Shown here piece after piece: positions 37,441-46,481 of a stretch of 64,000 nt of DNA. The DNA is taken from NCBI GenBank assembly GCA_016929525.1, contig JAFGIP010000114.1, forward strand, positions 92,763 through 156,762, given 5' to 3'. Source of the DNA: Bacteroidales bacterium (GTDB lineage: Bacteria > Bacteroidota > Bacteroidia > Bacteroidales > UBA10428). The translations under genes were made by a program, and so were the position numbers. Each line of letters opens with the position of its first letter. Position 1 is the first letter of the stretch. Below the pieces are notes generated by a model that was not told where the DNA came from, did not search any database, and was given only the letters and a program-made list of their open reading frames with translations.

Positions 37441-39831
37441 ATGCAAGAGGAAAACCCTTTGACAATTGAGGAGCAGGGTATTGATTTAAAGAAATGGGTG
37501 ACCTTATTTTTAAGAAACTGGTTGTTTTTTCTTGTTTGCATCATTTTGGCACTGGCCGGGGCCATGGCATTTATATCACTATCTACTGTTCAGTACGAGG
37601 TAACTTCCAATGTACTGGTAAATAACGATAATAATCCACTGGATAAAGCACAGCTCTTTTCGACAGCTATTTACAACGATCCTTATCAGCTGGAGAATGA
37701 AATGGGTGTGCTTCGTGCACGGTCCGTAACACGACGCACCATCCTTCAGCTTGATTTTTTCACGAGCTACTTTGTTGGAGGCCGGTTCAACAAACAGGAA
37801 CTATACAAAAGTACACCCTTTACGGTTGAAAAAGATACATCTCATGTGCAACCGGTTGGTATATTCTTTAAGCTGGATTTCATCAACGATACTCTAATCG
37901 AAATAAGTGCAGACGATGAAGAAGTACAAATTTATGACTACAGTAAAAATCAGGTAATAAAAACAATACCGGAATTTCATTTTATCGATACAGTCGAATT
38001 TGGAGAAATTACAGGTAACTCTTACTGCAGGTTCTTGGTTTTGCCTGGATTCCAGTTCGTTGTAAAACCACATATTGAAAATGTTTATTATTTTAAGTTC
38101 TATGGTTTGCAGGAACTGGTTAACAACTTTAAAAATTTCAGAATTGACAACGAAAGAGGATCGTCTATACTTACAGTATCAATTCGGTACAGAAACCCTC
38201 AGAAGGCCTCGGATTTTATAAATAAGCTTACCGATGAATATCTTATTAAAGGTTTAGAACGCGATAATAAAATTGCTGAAGCAACAATTGATTTTATTGA
38301 CGCTCAGCTGACAGATTTGGTAGATTCCTTGAAATTATCAGGAGAAAAGCTGCAGGATTTTCAGTCATCAAAAAAAGTTATAGACATTGGATTTCAGGCT
38401 GAAAAAGTATATTCAAAACTGGAAAACCTGGAAGCCGAAAAAGCAAAATTGCTGGTTAAGAAGAGATATTTCAATTTTCTGTTGCAAAATCTTGAATCTA
38501 AATCGGATGTTAGCGACCTGATAACACCAACCACTCTGGAAATTAACGATCCTGTGCTTAATAGTCTGATAATTGAACTTGCTGAATTATATGGAGAGAG
38601 ATCCGAAATGTCTTTCAACTCGATTAAAGATAATCCGTATCTAAGCTCCCTTGAACTTAAAATCGATGATACCAGGAGGAAATTAATTGAAGCTTCCAGT
38701 TCGATACTTGAAGCTACTGAGATTGCAATCGAGGAAACTGATACGCAGATACTGCAAGCTGAACAAACACTCAACCGTCTGCCTAAAGACAAGCAACAAT
38801 TATTAAATATTGAAAGGAAATTTAAACTAAACGATGAACTTTATACTTATCTGTTAACAAGAAGATCGGAAATGGAAATTTTCAGGGCATCCAATATTCC
38901 TGCCAATGAAGTTCTTGATTACGCTTCAGTAGCTGAAGCCAAAATTGTTTCCCCGAATATTAAGCTGAACATGATTGTCGCAGTGCTTCTTGGATTGTTT
39001 TTTCCCGGGGCATTTTTATATTTCAGGGAAAGCATTAACAATAAAATAAAAGAAAGAGACGATATTCAAAGAATAACCGGTTTACCGCTGGTAGGACAGG
39101 TTGTTGGCTCCCGGGCAAACACATTTCCTGCTGTACTTGATGAACCAAATTCAGTTCTTACAGAATCTTATCGCACACTTCGTACAAACCTTCAGTTCGT
39201 TATCAATGAATCGGAATCAAATATTATTCTTGTTACTTCGGCTGTTCAGGGTGAAGGGAAAAGTTATACCGCACTAAACTTGGCTTCGGTTTATGCATTT
39301 TATGGAAAAAGAACTGTACTGGTTGATTTTGACCTGAGGAAATCACGAATAGTTAAAAATCTGGATATTAAAATTGAGAAAGGATTAAGCAATTATTTAA
39401 GTAAGAACTCATCTTTTGAAGAGATCATATACAAAGGTGATAAATTGAATTTCGATTTAATAGTTTCAGGCCCTGTTCCCCCAAATCCGTCTGAGCTTGT
39501 TTCTTCCGAAACTACAAAAACATTATTTAAAAGGCTGAAATCGAAATATGATATAATTATTGTTGACTCACCACCACTAGGAATAGTATCTGATGCTTTG
39601 CTAATTTATCCTTACACCGATATAACGCTTATGGTTGTAAGGTTTAATTTTACTACAGAAGAAGTTCTTCAGAATGTAATGGAAGATATTCGGGTTCGTA
39701 AAATAGAAAGGGTCAGTATTGTTTTGAACGATGTTCATCTGCCCCGTTCGAGGTACGGTTATAGTTATGGTTACGCCTATGGCTACGCCGGAAAAGATAA
39801 TACCAAAAAAGGATTTTTGCGAAAAGGGTAG
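37441..39831 (+). CDS. Wzc-like polysaccharide co-polymerase with tyrosine autokinase domain
   Basis: The 796-residue protein has an N-terminal Wzz domain with the first TM helix (about 24-45), a long periplasmic coiled-coil region (about 260-470), and a GNVR-type segment before the second TM helix (about 500-525). The cytosolic BY-kinase domain has Walker A SAVQGEGKSYTALNLAS, Walker A' TVLVDFDLRKSRI and Walker B DIIIVDSPPLGIVSDA. It ends in a tyrosine cluster (SRYGYSYGYAYGYAG) that is the expected autophosphorylation site. Cycling phosphorylation of this tail controls polymer length and export through the Wza partner. A separate Wzb phosphatase is not in the window. The stop is 9 bases from the convergent PD-(D/E)XK gene. 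Confidence 0.93.
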   Translation: MQEENPLTIEEQGIDLKKWVTLFLRNWLFFLVCIILALAGAMAFISLSTVQYEVTSNVLVNNDNNPLDKAQLFSTAIYNDPYQLENEMGVLRARSVTRRTILQLDFFTSYFVGGRFNKQELYKSTPFTVEKDTSHVQPVGIFFKLDFINDTLIEISADDEEVQIYDYSKNQVIKTIPEFHFIDTVEFGEITGNSYCRFLVLPGFQFVVKPHIENVYYFKFYGLQELVNNFKNFRIDNERGSSILTVSIRYRNPQKASDFINKLTDEYLIKGLERDNKIAEATIDFIDAQLTDLVDSLKLSGEKLQDFQSSKKVIDIGFQAEKVYSKLENLEAEKAKLLVKKRYFNFLLQNLESKSDVSDLITPTTLEINDPVLNSLIIELAELYGERSEMSFNSIKDNPYLSSLELKIDDTRRKLIEASSSILEATEIAIEETDTQILQAEQTLNRLPKDKQQLLNIERKFKLNDELYTYLLTRRSEMEIFRASNIPANEVLDYASVAEAKIVSPNIKLNMIVAVLLGLFFPGAFLYFRESINNKIKERDDIQRITGLPLVGQVVGSRANTFPAVLDEPNSVLTESYRTLRTNLQFVINESESNIILVTSAVQGEGKSYTALNLASVYAFYGKRTVLVDFDLRKSRIVKNLDIKIEKGLSNYLSKNSSFEEIIYKGDKLNFDLIVSGPVPPNPSELVSSETTKTLFKRLKSKYDIIIVDSPPLGIVSDALLIYPYTDITLMVVRFNFTTEEVLQNVMEDIRVRKIERVSIVLNDVHLPRSRYGYSYGYAYGYAGKDNTKKGFLRKG

Positions 39832-39840
39832 TAACGTTAG

Positions 39841-40302
39841 CTACAATGAATCAAATACTGGTATTTCAGATATAAATTCAAATTTTTTTTGCTCTGGGTT
39901 GTGGACAACAGCATAATGTTTCAAACCATTGGTGACCATTATATACTTCGCTTTTATCGACAGGTTATATGCTGAAACCTGGTCAAATGTTTCCTGGCCA
40001 ATTTTTACACCGGGGGCTTTACATTCAATCAGAACTACCGGGTTACCTTTTCTGTTATATACCATTGCATCATAACGACGACAGAGTCTGTTGATTTTAA
40101 CTCCCGATTCAACCGAAATAAGTGACGGTGGATATTTCTTTTCCTCAATAAGAAATTTTAAAAAATTTTGTCTGACCCATTCTTCCGGAGTGAGAAGAAC
40201 GTTCTTTTTTCTAAGTATATCAAGAATAACGAGTTTATTATCTGCATTTTTTGTTATTCTAAACGCATAATCCGGTAAATTAAGTTTGGCTATCGTCTGC
40301 AT
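39841..40302 (-). CDS. HsdR N-terminal-like PD-(D/E)XK protein
   Basis: An upstream in-frame ATG at 40326 exists, but MQTIAKLNLPDYAFRI at 40302 matches the family start (153 residues). The core resembles the nuclease domain at the N-terminus of type I restriction subunit HsdR. It has LTPEEWVRQNFLKFLI, Asp78 in RRYDAMVYN and the ECK motif at 93-95 in VVLIECKAPGVKIGQETFDQ. The catalytic residues are therefore kept, but helicase, methylase and specificity subunits are absent, so it is not a restriction system by itself. It is divergent from holA, a pairing I recall as common in Bacteroidota, which suggests a role in DNA maintenance. The exact function is unknown. Confidence 0.8.
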   Translation of the reverse strand: MQTIAKLNLPDYAFRITKNADNKLVILDILRKKNVLLTPEEWVRQNFLKFLIEEKKYPPSLISVESGVKINRLCRRYDAMVYNRKGNPVVLIECKAPGVKIGQETFDQVSAYNLSIKAKYIMVTNGLKHYAVVHNPEQKKFEFISEIPVFDSL

Positions 40303-40355
40303 CTTTAAAAGAATTCTGGTGTACAATTTAATAATCTTTCCTAACTGATTTATTC

Positions 40356-40389
40356 ATAATTAATAAATATTGAGATATTTATTAATTAT
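40356..40389. promoter_or_regulatory. 15-bp-arm inverted repeat between divergent genes
   Basis: ATAATTAATAAATAT and its exact complement are separated by TGAG. The arms are entirely A and T, so the structure is more likely a protein-binding site than a terminator. It lies midway between the PD-(D/E)XK gene and holA and could control both. Confidence 0.4.
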
Positions 40390-40474
40390 TCGGATTATAT
40401 TTAGCTGCTATTCAAAACCGGCATTAAAAATTAATTATCCTGATATTTAATGACAAATTGAAAGTAGAGAATTA

Positions 40475-41476
40475 ATGGAATTTCAACAGATTATAAGCCG
40501 GATAAAACAAAAAAAATATGCTCCGATATATTTCCTGACCGGAGAAGAACCATATTTTATAGATAAAATCAGCAATTATATTACAGCTAATGTTTTAACT
40601 GAAAACGAAAAAGCTTTTAACCAGGTTATAGTATACGGGAAAGATGCAGATGCGGCTACCATTATAAACAACGCAAAACAATTCCCGATGATGTCACAGT
40701 TCAGGGTGGTTGTTGTACGCGAAGCGCAGTATGTAAACGATATTGACAAACTTGTTTATTATGTTTCAAACCCGTTGAAATCAACAATTCTGGTTTTAAA
40801 TTATAAATACAAGAAACTTGATAAACGCACTAAGTTATATAAGGAATTTGGAAAGGAATGTATATTCTTTGAATCAAAAAAATTATATGAAAATCAGATA
40901 TCTGAATGGATTGGTAACTACCTGAAAGAAAAGGGATATGATATACAACCTCCTGCTTCGATGTTGCTAACGGAATTCTTAGGAAACGATCTTTCAAAAA
41001 TTGAAAAAGAGATTGAGAAACTCCTTGTTTGTCTGGGTGATGGCGAAAAAACCATTAATACACAACATATCGAAGAGAATATTGGTATCAGTAAAGAATA
41101 TAATACAATTGAACTTCAGAAGGCACTTATAAAGAAGGATGCACTGAAAGCTTTTCGGATTGTAGATTATTTTGGAAGCAATCCAAGAAATAATCCAATT
41201 ATCCTGACAATTACCTCGCTGTATTTCTTTTTTAATAAAGTGTTCCTGTTTAGTCTGTTAAAAGATAAAACAAAACAGAATATTACAGATATACTTAAAA
41301 TAAGTACTTACTTTTTACCTGAATACAAACAGGCAGCTGCAGTTTATCCTCCGGCAAAAGTTGTTCAGATTATTGGTTATTTGCGTGAATACGATCTGAA
41401 ATCAAAAGGTGTTGGCAGTGAATATGCCACTGAGCATGATCTGTTAAGAGAGTTGGTTTATAAGATATTAAGTTAA
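40475..41476 (+). CDS. holA: DNA polymerase III subunit delta
   Basis: The 333-residue protein has the delta-subunit layout of the clamp loader: MEFQQIISRIKQKKYAPIYF with the GEEPYFIDKI segment (degenerate P-loop region) and central YKKLDKRTKLYKEF. The DLSKIEKEIEKLLV helix and a C-terminal oligomerisation domain (about 210-330) with IGISKEYNTIELQKAL and GSEYATEHDLLRELVYKIL follow. Delta opens the sliding clamp for loading on DNA. It is divergent from the PD-(D/E)XK gene and is followed by rhomboid and aminotransferase genes on the same strand. Confidence 0.92.
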   Translation: MEFQQIISRIKQKKYAPIYFLTGEEPYFIDKISNYITANVLTENEKAFNQVIVYGKDADAATIINNAKQFPMMSQFRVVVVREAQYVNDIDKLVYYVSNPLKSTILVLNYKYKKLDKRTKLYKEFGKECIFFESKKLYENQISEWIGNYLKEKGYDIQPPASMLLTEFLGNDLSKIEKEIEKLLVCLGDGEKTINTQHIEENIGISKEYNTIELQKALIKKDALKAFRIVDYFGSNPRNNPIILTITSLYFFFNKVFLFSLLKDKTKQNITDILKISTYFLPEYKQAAAVYPPAKVVQIIGYLREYDLKSKGVGSEYATEHDLLRELVYKILS

Positions 41477-41528
41477 AAGTAATTTTATTTCAAATGGTTT
41501 AAGTTTGCTTTTTTTTAATCTTCCCTGT

Positions 41529-42149
41529 ATGACTTTATTCATTATCATTATTACAGTTATTATTTCGTTTATTGCGTTTAATAACAGGGCGGTTTTTGCA
41601 CGCTTGCAGTTTAACGCATACCAGATTTATCATCGGAAAGAGTTTCACAGGTTGCTTACACATGGATTTGTTCATGCAAACTGGTGGCACCTGTTAATTA
41701 ATATGTTTGTTCTCTATTATATTGGAAGTTATGTAGAGAAAATATTTTATCAATTGGCGAATGAGGGTATAATTAATTATCCGGTTTTGGATTATATTAT
41801 ATTATATCTGTTATCGATAATTTTTGCATCGACAATTAGTCTGGTGCGGTTTAAGGATAATTACCTTTACAATTCAGTTGGTGCGTCGGGTGCTGTTTCT
41901 GCAATAGTGTTTTTCAGTATTTTCTTTCAACCATGGGAGAAATTATACCTTTACGGAATAATTGGTATACCTGGAATTATACTCGGCATAATATATCTGG
42001 TCTACTCACAGTACATGTCACGCAAAGGTGGTGATAATATAAATCATGATGCACACTTCCTGGGTGCTGTTTTCGGATTTGTTTATCCGCTGTTTCTCGA
42101 TTTGAACCTTATAAACAGATTTTTATCTGAACTGGGTATTCTAAATTAA
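41529..42149 (+). CDS. Rhomboid family intramembrane serine protease
   Basis: The frame opens at a TTG at 41505, but the ATG at 41529 is a better start (206 residues). Six TM segments are visible. The family HANWWHLLINMFVLYYIG motif lies in TM2. The catalytic Ser120 sits in NSVGASGAVSAI, and His176 in DAHFLGAVFGF completes the dyad, so the enzyme should be active. Rhomboids cleave TM substrates within the membrane. The substrate is unknown. It is 52 bases downstream of holA and probably in its transcript. Confidence 0.88.
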   Translation: MTLFIIIITVIISFIAFNNRAVFARLQFNAYQIYHRKEFHRLLTHGFVHANWWHLLINMFVLYYIGSYVEKIFYQLANEGIINYPVLDYIILYLLSIIFASTISLVRFKDNYLYNSVGASGAVSAIVFFSIFFQPWEKLYLYGIIGIPGIILGIIYLVYSQYMSRKGGDNINHDAHFLGAVFGFVYPLFLDLNLINRFLSELGILN

Positions 42150-42193
42150 ACATGAAGACGCAAAACAGAATTTAAAATTATCTTTTTAAACCT

Positions 42194-43048
42194 ATGTCTG
42201 TTCAGTATATATGTCATAACGGAAAGTTTATTTCAGATTCCGATCTTTCACTATCACACCGAAACAGGGCATTTTGTTATGGCGATGCACTATTTGAAAC
42301 TATCCACTGTCTTGGAACAACACCACAATTCTTGCAGTTGCATTGGGAACGACTTTCAAATGGAATAACTGCATTAAAAATGAAGCCGGATGATGATTTT
42401 AATTCAGGACTTATATCGAATATTATTGAAAAACTGCTCAATAAAAACAGGATATTTAAAGGTGCAAGAATACGATTAACAGTATATCGCAGCCCGGGCG
42501 GATTATATTCCCCCGAAAAGAATAACATGGAATGGTTAATGGAATCATCAGCGCTAGAAGAAGAACATTTTGTGCTCAATAAAAAAGGGTTGGTCGCTGA
42601 TGTATTCGATGAAGTGCATAAACCGGTTAACAAGCTTGCTAATTTGAAAACAAATAACGCATTGATATATGTACTCGCAGGTATTTATCGTAAAGAAAAC
42701 GGTTTGGACGAATGTTTTATACTCAACCAGTATGGAAGAATTACCGAGACAATTAGTTCAAATGTTTTTTTAGTATTCGATAAACAAATAATAACGCCTC
42801 CTTTTACCGAAGGATGTTTAACGGGCACTATGCGTAATACTGTTCTTAATATCGCGGGTGAACAGGAATACGAGGTAACCGAAAGAGGTATTTTAGAAAA
42901 AAATCTGCTTGATGCAGATGAGGTTTTTATAACCAATGCCATTCAGGGAATAAAATGGATAGGTGCTTATCGCGAAAAAAGGTATTTCAATTTTGTAGCA
43001 AGGAAACTAATTACCAGGTTGAATGAAATTGCATTTGGATTATTATAA
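42194..43048 (+). CDS. Class IV PLP-dependent aminotransferase
   Basis: The 284-residue protein has the fold-type IV pattern shared by branched-chain aminotransferase, D-amino-acid aminotransferase and aminodeoxychorismate lyase. The N-terminal SHRNRAFCYGDALFETI, the likely PLP-binding Lys in ANLKTNNALIYVLA, ITETISSNVFLVFD, and the phosphate-binding PFTEGCLTGTMRNTVL with DADEVFITNAIQGI are all present. The ANLKTNN and short length favour a PabC-like or D-amino-acid enzyme over true IlvE, but the sequence does not decide. It follows the rhomboid gene by 44 bases. Confidence 0.85.
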   Translation: MSVQYICHNGKFISDSDLSLSHRNRAFCYGDALFETIHCLGTTPQFLQLHWERLSNGITALKMKPDDDFNSGLISNIIEKLLNKNRIFKGARIRLTVYRSPGGLYSPEKNNMEWLMESSALEEEHFVLNKKGLVADVFDEVHKPVNKLANLKTNNALIYVLAGIYRKENGLDECFILNQYGRITETISSNVFLVFDKQIITPPFTEGCLTGTMRNTVLNIAGEQEYEVTERGILEKNLLDADEVFITNAIQGIKWIGAYREKRYFNFVARKLITRLNEIAFGLL

Positions 43049-43059
43049 AGCAGAAATAA

Positions 43060-43647
43060 CTAATTCATTTCGGGATTCTCAGGAAAATTTGACCACATTT
43101 CATACTTTTTACCCATCCTTCGCAGTGTTTTTATCCAGAAATGTTTATTCATCGGAGTCATAATTTCTTCAGGAGTAATATCACTAACTACCCATGCGTT
43201 TTCCGAAAGTTCATTTTCAAGCTGGTTTGGTGACCAGCCTGAATATCCCAGGAAAAACCGGATCTGAGCACGGTCAAGATTTCCTGATGATATTAATCTT
43301 TCAACAATAGCAAACTCACCTCCCCACCATATATTTTTTAATACAGGAACAGAATTCGGAATTATATCACCCAGTGTATGAATATAATGTAAGGTATTTG
43401 TACTAACTGGCCCCCCAAGTGCAACTTCGGCATCTATTTTTGGAAAATCTTCGATGACATCATTGATATTAATATCAACAGGTTTGTTAAGTACAAAACC
43501 TATCGTCCCCTCCTCGTTATGTTCTGTTATTAATACAATAGAACGCTTAAAATAATTATCAAGCAAAAAAGGTTCGCTTACCAGTACTTTTCCTTTCTGT
43601 GGTTCCTGATGTTCATCAGGTTCGAAAAAATTATAATCGAGCACCAT
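43060..43647 (-). CDS. YqgE/AlgH family protein
   Basis: The 195-residue protein has the DUF179 signature: GKVLVSEPFLLDNYFKRSIV, the EEGTIGFVLNKPVDI strand, ALGGPVSTNTLHYIHTLGD and RFFLGYSGWSPNQLENELSE, ending in WVVSD and a C-terminal helix. The biochemical role of this widespread family is unsettled; AlgH was first tied to alginate regulation in Pseudomonas, but a general metabolic or regulatory role is more likely. It is convergent with the aminotransferase and divergent from nhaC, with a candidate promoter at 43687-43715. Confidence 0.93.
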   Translation of the reverse strand: MVLDYNFFEPDEHQEPQKGKVLVSEPFLLDNYFKRSIVLITEHNEEGTIGFVLNKPVDININDVIEDFPKIDAEVALGGPVSTNTLHYIHTLGDIIPNSVPVLKNIWWGGEFAIVERLISSGNLDRAQIRFFLGYSGWSPNQLENELSENAWVVSDITPEEIMTPMNKHFWIKTLRRMGKKYEMWSNFPENPEMN

Positions 43648-43686
43648 GGATCTTAATTAGATGTACCAAATACTAATATTAAGATA

Positions 43687-43715
43687 CAAAAATAACCTTT
43701 TAATAACACCACAAA
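43687..43715 (-). promoter_or_regulatory. Candidate promoter of yqgE
   Basis: On the minus strand, TTTG (43715-43712) and TATTTTTG (43694-43687) are separated by 17 bases. The -7 element matches TAnnTTTG and ends 39 bases before the start codon; the spacing is slightly short. Confidence 0.4.
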
Positions 43716-43864
43716 CATATAAGAAAATTAATTTAAGATTAGTTAACTTTTTTACTTATTAATGTTAAAAGTATATATAATCCCGATTTCATAAGACAGT
43801 CATAAAAACAAGTTAGGAAATTTGTTTTAAAAGTGCGTTCTTTGGCCAAGACAGCACTTATTCA

Positions 43865-45340
43865 ATGAGTAACTCAAAGAAACCAACTTTAATTATTTCA
43901 TTTATACCGGTATTTTTTCTGCTGGTATTTCTTACAGCTAATGTGCTTATTTTTGATGATACTCTGGAAGGTTCGAATCAGATTATTTTACTTCTGACAG
44001 GTTCTTTGACAGCTCTGCTTGCTTTTCGTTATAAAGTAAAATGGAATTCGGTTAGTGATTCAATTATTAAGAATATTGGTAAGGCTATGCCGGCAATGTT
44101 AATATTACTATTAATTGGCTCACTCGCCGGTACATGGCTTTTAAGCGGTGTTGTACCAGCATTGATCTATTACGGGCTGAAAATAAGTAATCCTAAAATA
44201 TTTTTATTTACAGCTGTAATTGTTAGCGGTGTTGTTTCGCTTGCCACGGGTTCATCATGGTCTACAATTGCTACAATTGGTGTAGCGCTTTTAGGAATAG
44301 GTAAAACGCTTGGTATTCATGAAGGTATTGTTGCCGGGGCAATAATTTCGGGATCTTATTTCGGCGATAAAATGTCGCCGTTATCCGATACAACAAATCT
44401 GGCACCGGCAGTAGCCGGTACGGATCTGTTTACCCATATACGGTATATGGTAATTACAACCGGACCTTCAATATTAATTGCAACACTGATGTTCTTTGTA
44501 GCCGGGTTTATTTACGATTTTGATCAGACGCAAAGCAGTATTGATGATGTTTTATCTGCAATTGAAAATCGATTTTATATCTCACCGGTTTTATTGATTA
44601 TTCCTGTTATATTAATTATTATCATTATTAAAAAGGTACCACCTTTACCGGCACTTATGTCAGGTACACTTCTTGGTGGATTATTTGCAGTTATTTTTCA
44701 ACCCGCAGTAGTGCGATCTATATCCGGAATTGACGCCATTTATCTTATACAGGGATATAAAGCATTTATGCATTCAATGTTTGGTACAGTTAATATTGCT
44801 TCAGAAAATGAAATAGTGAGTGAGCTTTTTAATACAACAGGGATGGGGGGCATGCTTAATACAGTCTGGCTTATTTTATCGGCAATGGTTTTTGGAGGAA
44901 CTATGGAAGCAGCGGGTTTTCTGTCTTGTATCACAAGGTCGATAATGAATCGAGTGAAGTCAACGGGATCTTTGATTATGTCTACAATTTTCACATCGAT
45001 ATTTTTTAATGTGACAGCCTCAGATCAGTATATTTCTATTGTGGTTCCCGGACGTATGTATGCCAAAACATACAGGGACAGGGGTCTTAAACCGGAAGTT
45101 TTAAGCAGAACACTTGAAGACGGAGGTACAATTACTTCGGTATTGGTTCCATGGAATACATGCGGAGCAACTCAGTCGAAAGTGCTTGGAGTATCAACCT
45201 GGACATACCTGCCTTATTGCTTTTTTAACCTGATAAATCCGTTAGTGGCTATCGGAATCGGTTATGCGAACTATAAAATCCGGAGAACAGAGGAGGTTGA
45301 GGGTCAGGAGGAGATTCTCTTTGGCGGGAAATCAGCATAG
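43865..45340 (+). CDS. nhaC: Na+/H+ antiporter, NhaC family
   Basis: The 491-residue membrane protein has about 11-12 hydrophobic segments and family motifs ATGSSWSTIATIGVALLGIG, GSYFGDKMSPLSDTTNLAPA and SDQYISIVVPGRMYAKTY with LEDGGTITSVLVPWNTCGA. NhaC carriers exchange cytosolic Na+ for H+ or, in some branches, move amino acids and malate/lactate; sodium-proton exchange is the default reading. It stands alone, divergent from yqgE, and is followed by a 300-base intergenic region. Confidence 0.9.
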   Translation: MSNSKKPTLIISFIPVFFLLVFLTANVLIFDDTLEGSNQIILLLTGSLTALLAFRYKVKWNSVSDSIIKNIGKAMPAMLILLLIGSLAGTWLLSGVVPALIYYGLKISNPKIFLFTAVIVSGVVSLATGSSWSTIATIGVALLGIGKTLGIHEGIVAGAIISGSYFGDKMSPLSDTTNLAPAVAGTDLFTHIRYMVITTGPSILIATLMFFVAGFIYDFDQTQSSIDDVLSAIENRFYISPVLLIIPVILIIIIIKKVPPLPALMSGTLLGGLFAVIFQPAVVRSISGIDAIYLIQGYKAFMHSMFGTVNIASENEIVSELFNTTGMGGMLNTVWLILSAMVFGGTMEAAGFLSCITRSIMNRVKSTGSLIMSTIFTSIFFNVTASDQYISIVVPGRMYAKTYRDRGLKPEVLSRTLEDGGTITSVLVPWNTCGATQSKVLGVSTWTYLPYCFFNLINPLVAIGIGYANYKIRRTEEVEGQEEILFGGKSA

Positions 45341-45640
45341 GACGTTTATTATTTAATGTGTAATTTATCAATAGAATTAATGCTATGCAATTATTGAGAT
45401 TGGCAAGATTTAACGGGTTTAATGGTTTACTATTGCTCTGGCAAGACTGACTTTCATAAATTATTATTTAAGCCATTCAGTGCGGCAAAATGATTGGAAA
45501 ATAAACATCCTTTATCCATTGCAACAATTAAACAATCCCATTCATATAACATTACATCCATGCACCATCAATCTAAGTGTCTTCAATATTGCATTCAACT
45601 TTTCAAAGAATAACCCTATTTTTGCGCCCAAATAAATTAT
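45341..45640. other. 300-base intergenic region
   Basis: No credible ORF or hairpin terminator is seen here. The only recognisable element is the -7-like TATTTTTG at 45617-45624 close to the downstream gene. The AT-rich remainder has no clear repeat. Confidence 0.5.
45617..45624 (+). promoter_or_regulatory. Likely -7 element of the histidine phosphatase gene
   Basis: TATTTTTG matches TAnnTTTG and ends 16 bases before the ATG at 45641. The nearest upstream TTG (45589-45591) is 25 bases away, longer than usual. Confidence 0.38.
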
Positions 45641-46291
45641 ATGTCTGAAATAACAAGAATTACAGTAATAAGACATGGTGAAACCGAATGGAACCAGACA
45701 ATGCGTTTACAGGGAAAACAGGACAGTCCTCTTACAAAAAAAGGCTGGGAACAGGCGGAAAAGGTGGCAGCTGCAATTAAGGATGAAAAATTTGATTGTT
45801 TTATTACCAGTGATCTGGGACGTGCTCTTGATACATCGAAAGTAATAAACCGATATCATAACCTGAAACTAATCAAAAATGAAAATTTAAGAGAGAGAAA
45901 CTTTGGAGTAATGGAAGGGCTGACCCGTGATGAAATCAAAGATAAGTTTACCGAAGTATACAATGGTTATATGCATAGAAAGGAAAAATATGAGATCCCG
46001 GGAGGTGAAAGTCTCGTAACTTTTTATAAAAGAGTTACGGATGAAATGAACGTTATTGTCAGGAAATATAAAGGACAAAACATATTAGTAGTTGCGCATG
46101 GAGGGGTGCTGGATTGTATTATGCGTATGATGTTCAACTATCCTCTTTCTGCAAGACGTGGGTTTTCAATATATAATGCTGCCATAAATATGTTTTCATA
46201 CGAGGATAACAAATGGATGCTTGAACAGTGGGGCAACACAGATCATCTGGATCAAACAGGGAGCCTGGATGAACTTAAAAAACCGATTTGA
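45641..46291 (+). CDS. Histidine phosphatase family protein
   Basis: The 216-residue protein has the RHGETEWN motif (residues 11-18), whose His is phosphorylated in catalysis. It also has ITSDLGRALDTSKVI, the catalytic Glu region ENLRERNFGVMEG and the second catalytic His in LVVAHGGVLDCIM. It resembles GpmB- or CobC-type phosphatases and probably acts on a small phosphorylated metabolite. The enzyme is not a proven phosphoglycerate mutase. It is monocistronic, with a likely -7 element just upstream. Confidence 0.9.
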   Translation: MSEITRITVIRHGETEWNQTMRLQGKQDSPLTKKGWEQAEKVAAAIKDEKFDCFITSDLGRALDTSKVINRYHNLKLIKNENLRERNFGVMEGLTRDEIKDKFTEVYNGYMHRKEKYEIPGGESLVTFYKRVTDEMNVIVRKYKGQNILVVAHGGVLDCIMRMMFNYPLSARRGFSIYNAAINMFSYEDNKWMLEQWGNTDHLDQTGSLDELKKPI

Positions 46292-46357
46292 ATTTACTAT
46301 TATTCTAACTTTTAAAAGTAAAAATTTACAGAAGCTTTAATTTAGTATTATACAGGT

Positions 46358-46381
46358 TAAGTATTACAATTGTAATGCTTA
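46358..46381. promoter_or_regulatory. 24-bp near-perfect palindrome upstream of the sigma factor gene
   Basis: The site TAAGTATTACAATTGTAATG plus CTTA is self-complementary except for one T/G pair. It is centred about 112 bases before the sigma factor ATG. It has operator-like symmetry with half-sites of 12 bases and no T-tract, which argues against a terminator. Confidence 0.45.
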
Positions 46382-46481
46382 GCTGAAATTAGTATTCAAA
46401 GACATATTTATTATCTTCCTTTAAACCATTTACTGATAAAGACATCAAAGGGGATAAACAGATTTCAGTCAGAAACGCGTA

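Noticed and set aside
39841..40302. Part of a restriction-modification defence system
   Set aside because: The HsdR-like domain is alone; no methylase, specificity or helicase genes are nearby, and its neighbour is holA.
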